From CAYNXB01 sp964401045 (lineage in GTDB: Bacteria > Pseudomonadota > Alphaproteobacteria > Sphingomonadales > Sphingomonadaceae), in contig CAYNXB010000057.1 of assembly GCA_964401045.1 (NCBI GenBank), positions 1 to 15,959 on the forward strand: a DNA stretch of 15,959 nucleotides, given 5' to 3'. This document shows positions 1 to 5,965 of this stretch, piece after piece. A program made the position numbers and the translations under genes. Position 1 is the first letter of the stretch. Each line of letters begins with the position of its first letter. Below the pieces are notes generated by a model. That model saw only the letters and a program-made list of their open reading frames with translations, did not search any database and was not told where the DNA came from.

Positions 1-1040
1 GGCTCGACTCCAAGGGAATACTGATTGTCGACCTGCGCGATCAGAGCCTGCGGATCGCCTTCAAGGATCGCAGTGAACAACGTCCGCAATGCGCTGCGAT
101 CGGCGAGGCCCAACATGTCGCGCACGCGCACGGCGGTCACCCTGCCGCCGCCGGCCTCTTCATCCGCATCCAGATCGGCGTGCGAAATCGCCTGATCTAG
201 GATTGAAAGCCCGTCGCGGCTCGATCCTTCGGCAGCCGACGCGATGATCGCCAAAGCTTCCGGATCCGCGTCGACACCTTCCTTGGCGCAAATGTCCGCG
301 AACTGGCGCTCCAGCAATTCCTTCGAAATGCGGCGCAGGTCGAACCGCTGGCATCGCGACAGCACCGTAACCGGGAGTTTATCGACCTCGGTCGTGGCGA
401 AGAGGAACTTCACATGTGCAGGCGGTTCCTCAAGAGTCTTCAGCAAGGCATTGAAAGCATTGCGCGACAGCATGTGGACTTCGTCGACGATGTAGATCTT
501 GTAGCGCGCCGATACGGCCGCGTAGCGCACCGCCTCGATGATCTCGCGCACGTCGTCCACGCCGGTATGGCTGGCGGCGTCCATCTCGATCACGTCGATG
601 TGGCGGCCTTCGGCGATCGCGCGGCACGGCTCGCAGACGCCGCAGGGGTCGATCGTCGGCCCGCCCTGCCCGTCCGGCCCGATGCAGTTGAGTGCCTTGG
701 CGATCAGCCGCGCGGTCGAGGTCTTGCCCACCCCGCGCACGCCGGTCATCAGGAAGGCGTGCGCCAGCCGGTCCCGCTCGATCGCGTTGGCGAGGGTCTT
801 CACCATCGCATCCTGGCCGATCAGCTCGGAGAAGGTCTGCGGGCGGTACTTGCGCGCGAGCACGCGATAAGGCTGCGCGATGGCAGCGTTCGGTGCAGCG
901 GGCGTGGGCGATGGCAAGGGCGGCTGCTGCTGCGGCGGATTGCCGAACATCGCCGATTGCCCTGCCGCTTCGAGCTCGGCCGCGGTCGGTGCTTCCGCTA
1001 CGCCTTCGCTCTCGCCGCTTTCGATCCCGGAATCATCCAT
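1..1040 (-). CDS. dnaX: DNA polymerase III subunit gamma/tau, 3' part missing
   Basis: This is the clamp-loader ATPase, which loads the sliding clamp during replication. The reading frame starts at ATG 1040 and is open for 346 codons to the window edge, so the C-terminal part (tau domains) is not seen. Visible motifs: Walker A GVRGVGKTS at residues 100-108; a zinc site from Cys119, Cys133, Cys136 and Cys139; Walker B with DEVH at 186-189; sensor 1 ATTE at 215-218; the arginine-finger motif LSRCQ near 227-231; and sensor 2 with Arg275 in GSSRDGLS. An in-frame TAA at 1047-1049 excludes an upstream start. The first 56 or so residues, before the conserved YRVLARKYRP start of the ATPase, are acidic and then Pro/Gln-rich. 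No strong ribosome binding site precedes the ATG. The gene lies just downstream of the SRP RNA on the same strand. The identification is secure. Confidence 0.97.
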   Translation of the reverse strand, partial: MDDSGIESGESEGVAEAPTAAELEAAGQSAMFGNPPQQQPPLPSPTPAAPNAAIAQPYRVLARKYRPQTFSELIGQDAMVKTLANAIERDRLAHAFLMTGVRGVGKTSTARLIAKALNCIGPDGQGGPTIDPCGVCEPCRAIAEGRHIDVIEMDAASHTGVDDVREIIEAVRYAAVSARYKIYIVDEVHMLSRNAFNALLKTLEEPPAHVKFLFATTEVDKLPVTVLSRCQRFDLRRISKELLERQFADICAKEGVDADPEALAIIASAAEGSSRDGLSILDQAISHADLDADEEAGGGRVTAVRVRDMLGLADRSALRTLFTAILEGDPQALIAQVDNQYSLGVE

Positions 1041-1083
1041 GCAGGTTTAGGTAGGCGGTGCGGCACGGCTTGTCAGGGGTAAA

Positions 1084-1171
1084 AGGAGCCGGGCGACCCG
1101 CTGCCATCCGTTGTGGCTGCTTCCTTCCGGACCTGACCAGGTTGGCGGACGCGAACGTCCACCCGACTCCC
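1084..1171 (-). ncRNA. ffs: Signal recognition particle RNA, small bacterial type (4.5S)
   Basis: This RNA binds Ffh to form the signal recognition particle, which targets membrane proteins co-translationally. On the minus strand the universal domain IV is present: GGUCAGGUCC, the GGAA tetraloop (complement of 1125-1128), then GGAAGCAGCC. The outer ends pair well: GGAGUCGGGUGG (1170 down to 1159) pairs over 12 bases with UCGCCCGGCUCC (1096 down to 1085), including G-U pairs. A short U run (complement of 1081-1084) follows the closing stem and probably ends transcription. The ends are inferred from pairing and could be off by a few bases. The gene sits between the NDUFS4-like gene and dnaX. 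Confidence 0.95.
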
Positions 1172-1177
1172 GCGGCG

Positions 1178-1206
1178 CATATGGCCGGGGAGAGAGCGGA
1201 TTACAA
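1178..1206 (-). promoter_or_regulatory. Candidate promoter of the SRP RNA
   Basis: On the minus strand a -35-like TTGTAA (complement of 1201-1206) is followed by a 17-base spacer and a -10-like CATATG (complement of 1178-1183). The predicted 5' end of the RNA at 1171 lies 7 bases downstream, behind a GC-rich CGCCGC discriminator of the kind seen at stable-RNA promoters. The -10 match is modest. The spacing to the independently deduced RNA end is the main support. Confidence 0.45.
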
Positions 1207-1214
1207 CTTAGTTG

Positions 1215-1493
1215 TCAGCGGAAGTTGTCCGCGTAAGCCTGCAGCTTGAGCGCACGCGGCGGCGTTGCATGGACGCGCGCGGGAATGCCGTGCTTGGCGG
1301 CATAGGCGCTGGCCGAGTCCTTGTCAGCGAAGGTGAGCTGCACTTGCGCCTGGGTGTCGGCGCTGCCCGTCCAGCCCATCAGCGGATCGGGGCGTTGCGC
1401 TTCTGAGCGCTCGAATTCGAGCACCCATTCGTCGGTGCGCGCCTTGCCGGACTGCATCGCGTTCTTCGGGCGCTGGTAAATACTGGCTGCCAT
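1215..1493 (-). CDS. NDUFS4-like complex I accessory subunit (ETC complex I subunit conserved region)
   Basis: A 92-residue protein of the family containing mitochondrial NDUFS4, an accessory subunit near the NADH-oxidising arm of complex I. Recognisable features are the N-terminal ARIYQ-like start (here ASIYQRPKNAMQSGKA), WVLEFE at 23-28, the signature DPLMGWTGSADT at 36-47, HGIPARV near 68-74, and the terminal YADNF at 87-91. There is no signal peptide or membrane segment, so it should be cytoplasmic. The ATG at 1493 has an AGGGG ribosome binding site 7 bases upstream. It starts 15 bases after the hrpB stop, so the two are probably co-transcribed. The small size is normal for bacterial members. 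The family call is firm; a role in complex I is inferred from homology, since no nuo genes lie nearby. Confidence 0.9.
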   Translation of the reverse strand: MAASIYQRPKNAMQSGKARTDEWVLEFERSEAQRPDPLMGWTGSADTQAQVQLTFADKDSASAYAAKHGIPARVHATPPRALKLQAYADNFR

Positions 1494-1508
1494 GGGGATG
1501 CCCCTAAT

Positions 1509-3938
1509 TCAGGATTGCGAGCGTGAAAAGGCGTTCTTGGTCTTGAGGCTCGGCGCTTCGGTCCACGGCTCGTCGGGCCAACGGTGTTTGGGATAGCGGC
1601 CCTTCATGTCGCGCACCACGTCACGCCACGATCCGCGCCAGAAGCCCGGCAGGTCGCGCGTCGCCTGGATCGGACGGCCCGCGGGACTGGTGAGCTGGAG
1701 CAACAACGGCGTGTCGCCGATCATCGGCTGACGATCGAGGCCGAACAGGGCCTGGACGCGCACCTCGACCGTCGGCCCGCCCTCGGCGGCATAGTCGATC
1801 GCATGGGCCGTGCCGGCGGGCGAGACGAACTCACGCGGGGCAATCCTGTCGAGCCGCTGGCGGGCGTCCCAGTCGATCATGTTGAGCAGCGCATCGGTGA
1901 GAGCGCCTGTGGGTAAGGCGAGATCGCGGCGGCCTTCGAGCAAGGGGCGGAGCCACTCGCCGGCGGCTTCTGCCAACCGCTCGGTCGCGAGCGCGTCCAG
2001 TCCGGCGTAACGCGCACGAGCGACAAGTTCGGCAGGAAGAAGCGTCCCCAACCGTTCCACAGCTTTGTCCACAAGCATATCGACAACCGCCCGCGCGTCG
2101 GGTGCGGGGTCGGGGCCGCTCGCGAGCGTGATCGCGCCGATCCGCCGTTCGAGACGCGCCTCCGCGCGTTCATTCGCCCAGTTCAACACCGAGCGGCGCT
2201 CGATTCGCACGCCGAGCCATTGCTCGACGTCCGCAGTCGTCAGTGGCAGTGCGGCCGTGATCCGCGCCTCCTTCGCCGCGCCTTGCGCATCGCCGATCGC
2301 CAGCCATTCGGCGCGCGCCAGTGGCGAGGCGGGATCGAGCCGGTAGCCGCGCCCGCCGGCGGAAACCCACGATTCGCCCGAAGCGTCGCGACGACGCGCG
2401 AGGTTGTCCGGCAGCGCGTGGGCAAGGAGGATCGCCAACGGCACATCCCCGGTTCCAGCCGAGCGATCGGAAACAAGGGCGTGCGCCCGCTTCGCCCATC
2501 CCTCAGCAAGCTTGCGCGCGGATTGGGCACGGGGCGAACGATCACCGTCCCACCGCGCCAGCCGCTGCGCCAGGTCCTCGCCGCGCCCGCCGAGCCCGCG
2601 TTCCTGCAACAGCAGCGCGAGCTTCCCCGCCGCCATCGCGGCGCCATGCCCGGCCCCGTACAGCACCATCGCCGCTTGCCACGGAGCCATCGGCAGCGAG
2701 GCGATCCTGCGGCCTTCGTCGGTAATCCGCCCTTCCCTGTCGAGCGCCCCGAGCGCCTCCAGCCGTCCGCGTGCGGCGGCAAGCGCGGGCGCCGGCGGCG
2801 GATCGATCCACCTGAGCGAAGCCGGATCCGCCACACCCCATTGCGCCAACGCCAGGGTCAGCGGCGCGAGGTCGACCGTGAGCATCTCCGGTGGATCGAA
2901 TTCCGGCCTTCCGGCGTGAGCTGCTTCCTCCCACAATCGATAGGCAGTGCCCGGACCTTGCCGCGCTGCACGGCCCGCGCGCTGGGCGGCCGAGGCACGG
3001 CTGGCGCGCACCGTGACGAGGTGGGTGGTGCCGGCGGCCAGATCGAACTCGGCGCGCCGCGCGAGCCCGGAATCGACCACAATCGAAACACCCTCAAGTG
3101 TGATTGAGGTTTCGGCAATACTGGTCGCGAGCACGATCCGCCGCCGCCCTTCGGCATCGCGCCGGATCGCCACGCGCTGCGCCTGGGGTTCGACCTGGCC
3201 GTGGAGCGGCAGAACCGGAACGCCGGGGAGCTTCGCTTCCAGCCGCTCGCGCACCCGCTCGATCTCGCCCACGCCGGGCAGGAAGGCGAGCAAGTCCCCC
3301 TCCTCCGCGCGCCATGCCTGGAGCACCGCGGCAGCCATCGCATCCTCGATGCGTTGTTCAGGACGGCTGCCAAGCCATTTGATTTGCAACGGAAAGGCTT
3401 TCCCTTCGCTCTCGATGACCGGGGCGCCATCCATGAGGTTCGCAAAGCGTGCGCCGTCGATTGTCGCCGACATCACGAGCAGACGCAGATCCTCGCGCAG
3501 CACAGCCTGGCTCTCGAGCGCCAGCGCGAGGCCGAGATCGCTGTCGAGATGCCGCTCATGCGCCTCGTCGAACAGCACTGCCGAGACGCCCGCCAGCTCC
3601 TGATCGCCGAGAATCCGCGAAACGAAAATCGCTTCGGTGACGACGAGGATGCGCGTCTTGGCCGAATTCCTGCTGTCGAGGCGAGTGAGGTAGCCAACCT
3701 CTTCGCCGAGTTTCACGCGCATCAGCTCGGCAATGCGCTCGGCGGCTGCGCGCGCGGCGACGCGGCGGGGGCTGAGGAGGATGATCTGCCCGGTGCACCA
3801 CGGCTCGCCGAGCAGCGCCGGGGCGACCGCGGTGGTCTTGCCCGCGCCGGGCGGCGCGATCAGCACCGCGGAGCTGCCCTCGCTCAGGGCGGCGAGCAGA
3901 TCCGGCAGGACGGCGTGGATGGGGAGCGGATCAGACAC
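1509..3938 (-). CDS. hrpB: ATP-dependent helicase HrpB (DEAH box)
   Basis: An 809-residue DEAH/RHA-type helicase, the usual HrpB length. Motifs in order: I, APPGAGKTT at 28-36 with Lys34; II, DEAH at 124-127; III, SAT at 157-159; V-like ATSIAETSIT at 271-280; VI, QRAGRAAR at 319-326. These are followed by the helicase-associated region and the C-terminal HrpB domain, ending in the typical YPKHRWPDEP stretch. The start codon is GTG (3936-3938). Family similarity supports it: the N-terminus SDPLPIHAVLPDLLAAL matches the usual HrpB beginning. The ribosome binding site is weak, and the leader lies in the left arm of the inverted repeat at 3946. In other bacteria HrpB is linked to RNA metabolism; its exact substrate here cannot be read from sequence. 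Confidence 0.96.
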   Translation of the reverse strand: MSDPLPIHAVLPDLLAALSEGSSAVLIAPPGAGKTTAVAPALLGEPWCTGQIILLSPRRVAARAAAERIAELMRVKLGEEVGYLTRLDSRNSAKTRILVVTEAIFVSRILGDQELAGVSAVLFDEAHERHLDSDLGLALALESQAVLREDLRLLVMSATIDGARFANLMDGAPVIESEGKAFPLQIKWLGSRPEQRIEDAMAAAVLQAWRAEEGDLLAFLPGVGEIERVRERLEAKLPGVPVLPLHGQVEPQAQRVAIRRDAEGRRRIVLATSIAETSITLEGVSIVVDSGLARRAEFDLAAGTTHLVTVRASRASAAQRAGRAARQGPGTAYRLWEEAAHAGRPEFDPPEMLTVDLAPLTLALAQWGVADPASLRWIDPPPAPALAAARGRLEALGALDREGRITDEGRRIASLPMAPWQAAMVLYGAGHGAAMAAGKLALLLQERGLGGRGEDLAQRLARWDGDRSPRAQSARKLAEGWAKRAHALVSDRSAGTGDVPLAILLAHALPDNLARRRDASGESWVSAGGRGYRLDPASPLARAEWLAIGDAQGAAKEARITAALPLTTADVEQWLGVRIERRSVLNWANERAEARLERRIGAITLASGPDPAPDARAVVDMLVDKAVERLGTLLPAELVARARYAGLDALATERLAEAAGEWLRPLLEGRRDLALPTGALTDALLNMIDWDARQRLDRIAPREFVSPAGTAHAIDYAAEGGPTVEVRVQALFGLDRQPMIGDTPLLLQLTSPAGRPIQATRDLPGFWRGSWRDVVRDMKGRYPKHRWPDEPWTEAPSLKTKNAFSRSQS

Positions 3939-3945
3939 GCCAAAT

Positions 3946-4037
3946 CCGTTCGTGCTGAGCTTGTCGAAACACCGCTTTTCCCTTCGAGAGCGGCGCTAGG
4001 AGCAAAACCGGCCTTTCGACAAGTTCAGAGCGAACGG
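3946..4037. repeat. REP-like inverted repeat pair, 24-base arms
   Basis: The left arm (3946-3969) begins CCGTTCGTGCTGAGC and the right arm (4014-4037) is its reverse complement with 3 mismatches in 24. The arms are separated by 44 bases that contain a smaller hairpin (CCGCT 3972-3976 with AGCGG 3989-3993). The unit fills almost the whole gap between the polyprenyl synthase stop (4042) and the hrpB start (3938). From general knowledge, this arm sequence is a dispersed intergenic palindrome in many Sphingomonadales genomes. It could fold in the transcript and separate expression of the two genes. Confidence 0.8.
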
Positions 4038-4041
4038 ACGA

Positions 4042-5076
4042 TCAATACCCCCGCGAAACAGCGAACCGCGCGGCCTCGGCCATCGCAGCGCGGGCCTTGC
4101 CATCGGGGAAGATCGCCAACGCATCGATCGCGCGCTGGGCGAAGTGGCGCGCGCGTTCGCGGGTAGCGGAGAGCGCGTCGTGCTTGCGGATCAGCCCGAT
4201 CGCGTGGGCCAGATCCTCATCGGACGCGCGGTGGCCCTGGATCGCGGCGCGCCAGAAGTCGCGCTCCTCGCCGTTGCCGCGCGCGTAGGCGAGGATCACC
4301 GGCAAGGTCATCTTGCCTTCGCGGAAATCGTCGCCGCTGTCCTTGCCCATCGCCGCGGCGCTGGAATCGTAATCGATCGCGTCGTCGACCAGCTGGAAGG
4401 CGATGCCGAGGTTGCGGCCGAAATCGTCCAGCGCGCGTTCCTCGGCCTCGTCGCGTTCCGCGACCACCGCCGCGATACGGCTGGCGGCGGCGAACAGCGC
4501 GGCGGTCTTCGCGCCGATGATGCCGAGATAGCGCTCCTCGCTGGTCTCGATCTGACGCTGCGCTGTGAGCTGGTCGACTTCACCTTCGGCGATCACCGCG
4601 CTCGCGTGGCTGAGGATCTTGAGCACCTTGAGGCTGCCGTCCTCGACCATCAGCTCGAACGCGCGGCTGAACAGGAAATCGCCGACCAGCACGGTCGCAG
4701 GATTGCCGAAGATGATGTTGGCCGCCGCCTTGCCGCGCCGCAGTTCGGAGCCATCGACCACGTCGTCGTGGAGCAGCGTGGCGGTGTGGATGAATTCGAC
4801 CGCCGCGGCGAGCTTGTGGTGGCGGTTGCCCTGGTAGCCCACCAGCTCCGCTCCGGCGAGCGTGAGCATCGGCCGCATGCGCTTGCCGCCGCCCGAAATC
4901 AGGTGCCCGGCGAGCGCGGGGATCAGCGGAATTTCGCTCTGCATCCGCTCGAGGATCACCGCGTTGACCGAATTCATCGGGGTCGCGGTTAACCCGAGGA
5001 TCGGGTCGAGCGACGGAGCGCCCGCAAGGTCCTTGCGTGACAGGGGGATAACGTTGTCAGGCACGGGGGCGCTCAT
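4042..5076 (-). CDS. ispB: Long-chain all-trans polyprenyl diphosphate synthase (octaprenyl/decaprenyl type)
   Basis: A 344-residue trans-prenyltransferase that condenses isopentenyl diphosphate onto an allylic primer to make the side chain of ubiquinone. It has GGGKRMRP at 62-69, the first Asp-rich motif DDVVD at 104-108 in LLHDDVVDGSELRRGK, and the second motif DDAID at 231-235 preceded by FQLV. Both Mg-diphosphate motifs are intact. The residues before the first motif (HTATLLH) are small rather than bulky aromatic, which fits a long product. Sphingomonads generally make Q-10, so decaprenyl is the likely product, but length cannot be read with certainty. The start is ATG 5076. The gene is divergent from chorismate mutase, with a 67-base shared promoter region. 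Confidence 0.92.
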   Translation of the reverse strand: MSAPVPDNVIPLSRKDLAGAPSLDPILGLTATPMNSVNAVILERMQSEIPLIPALAGHLISGGGKRMRPMLTLAGAELVGYQGNRHHKLAAAVEFIHTATLLHDDVVDGSELRRGKAAANIIFGNPATVLVGDFLFSRAFELMVEDGSLKVLKILSHASAVIAEGEVDQLTAQRQIETSEERYLGIIGAKTAALFAAASRIAAVVAERDEAEERALDDFGRNLGIAFQLVDDAIDYDSSAAAMGKDSGDDFREGKMTLPVILAYARGNGEERDFWRAAIQGHRASDEDLAHAIGLIRKHDALSATRERARHFAQRAIDALAIFPDGKARAAMAEAARFAVSRGY

Positions 5077-5106
5077 CGCCCGGGCGCATGGCGGCTCACC
5101 ACACGC

Positions 5107-5134
5107 TTGGCAAGTTGTGAATGTGTGTTAGCTA
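5107..5134 (+). promoter_or_regulatory. Candidate promoter region of chorismate mutase, with a motif shared with the PepSY promoter
   Basis: On the plus strand TTGGCA (5107-5112), a 16-base spacer and TAGCTA (5129-5134) could serve as -35 and a weak -10. Transcription would then start only a few bases before the chorismate mutase ATG at 5144, which lacks a visible ribosome binding site. The spacer contains CAAGTTGTGAATGT (5111-5124), which recurs with one change at 8491-8504. Read on the minus strand, the element lies 34 bases before the polyprenyl synthase ATG. Confidence 0.3.
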
Positions 5135-5143
5135 GCATCCCCG

Positions 5144-5467
5144 ATGGCCAGCCAGACCGAACCCCGCCCCGAAAAACCTGGGCCCGAAGACCCGGTGCTC
5201 GCAAGTTACCGCAAGAGCATCGACAACATCGACGCCGCGTTGATCCATATGCTCGCCGAGCGATTCCGCATTACGCAAGCGGTGGGCGAGTACAAGGCGA
5301 CCGCGTCGCTACCCCCGGCCGATCCGGCACGCGAGGCGCGGCAGATCGCCCGGCTGCGGGCGCTCGCGGTTGAGGCCGAGCTTGACCCCGAATTCAGCGA
5401 GAAGTTTATCCGCTTCGTGATCGACGAGGTAATCCGCCATCACGAAAAGGCGCGCAACGGCGGCTAG
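5144..5467 (+). CDS. Chorismate mutase, AroQ class (stand-alone)
   Basis: A 107-residue all-helical chorismate mutase that converts chorismate to prephenate for phenylalanine and tyrosine synthesis. The AroQ pattern is clear: SYRKSIDNIDAALIHMLAER at 21-40, VGEYK at 47-51, and PADPAREARQIARL at 58-71. By eye the E. coli P-protein active-site residues Arg11, Arg28, Lys39, Asp48 and Arg51 correspond to Arg23, Arg40, Lys51, Asp60 and Arg63. The Gln88 position seems to hold Arg90, although this part of the alignment is less certain. There is no signal peptide, so it is cytoplasmic rather than the secreted type. No Shine-Dalgarno sequence is visible before the ATG. The stop TAG overlaps the stop of the converging lipoprotein gene (CTAG, 5464-5467). 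Confidence 0.92.
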   Translation: MASQTEPRPEKPGPEDPVLASYRKSIDNIDAALIHMLAERFRITQAVGEYKATASLPPADPAREARQIARLRALAVEAELDPEFSEKFIRFVIDEVIRHHEKARNGG

Positions 5468-5886
5468 CGTCGGTTTCGCCGACGGTCGTCATTGTGCCCA
5501 TTGCCGCGATCGCTGCCGCGATGCGAGCGGGAGCGGTCGTTATCCCGATCATGCCGGCCGTTGCCGTTCCAGCGATCGTCGCCGTCACGGCGGTGGTGGT
5601 AGCCGCTCCAGTTGTCGCGCCCGCGACCGTCATGGCGACGCCCTTCCCAATGCCGCCGGTCGCTGTCTCGCCAGCGATGGCGGGAGCCGTGGCGATCGTA
5701 CACGTAATAGCCGGTGCCGGGATAATAGAACCCGTCGTACCAGCCGTAGTAAGGCGAACCGTAGCCGACACCGACGCCGACACGGCTGTAGCCATACCCG
5801 TGCCGGCCGTAATCGGACGACGAGCAGGCGGCGAGCCCGGCTACTGCGGCCAGCGCCAATACCGGGTAAAGAATGCGGACAGACAT
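5464..5886 (-). CDS. Small lipoprotein, Gly/Tyr-rich then Arg/His/Asp-rich
   Basis: A 140-residue protein of unknown function. The N-terminus is a lipoprotein signal: charged start, hydrophobic stretch 5-17, then the lipobox LAAC at 18-21, so Cys21 would carry the lipid. The mature part has two low-complexity zones: Gly/Tyr-rich at about 26-66 (YYGWYDGFYYPGTGYYVYDR) and a strongly polar zone at about 67-140 rich in Arg, His, Asp, Gly and Asn. There is no recognisable enzymatic domain. The start is ATG 5886, with GGAG six bases upstream. Similar RHD-rich lipoproteins are common in sphingomonads and are usually annotated hypothetical. It follows the kinase gene on the same strand, but a hairpin lies between them, so it is probably transcribed separately. 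Confidence 0.8.
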   Translation of the reverse strand: MSVRILYPVLALAAVAGLAACSSSDYGRHGYGYSRVGVGVGYGSPYYGWYDGFYYPGTGYYVYDRHGSRHRWRDSDRRHWEGRRHDGRGRDNWSGYHHRRDGDDRWNGNGRHDRDNDRSRSHRGSDRGNGHNDDRRRNRR

Positions 5887-5941
5887 GCGACTCTCCGGAA
5901 TTTCCCCTGTTTATGAATGACATGGTTAATACCGGTGGAAT

Positions 5942-5965
5942 GAAGCGGGCCTGAACCCCCGCTTC
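5942..5965 (-). terminator. Hairpin directly after the histidine kinase stop
   Basis: The arms GAAGCGGG (5942-5949) and CCCGCTTC (5958-5965) form a perfect 8-base stem with an 8-base loop. The stem begins immediately after the kinase stop codon (5966-5968). There is no clear T tract behind it on the minus strand, so it may be a weak terminator or a 3'-end stabilising hairpin rather than a canonical terminator. Confidence 0.5.

Noticed and set aside
2220..3107. A 295-codon plus-strand frame opposite hrpB
   Set aside because: Antisense shadow with Arg/Pro/Gly-rich composition and no motif.
3201..4166. A 321-codon plus-strand reading frame opposite hrpB and across the inverted repeat
   Set aside because: It is antisense to a firmly identified helicase gene, resembles no family, and is explained by GC-rich third positions keeping the opposite frames open.
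5494..5916. A hydrophobic 140-codon plus-strand frame opposite the lipoprotein
   Set aside because: The hydrophobic Val/Ala/Pro product is what the complement of Arg/His/Asp codons yields; the lipobox and ribosome binding site support the minus strand.
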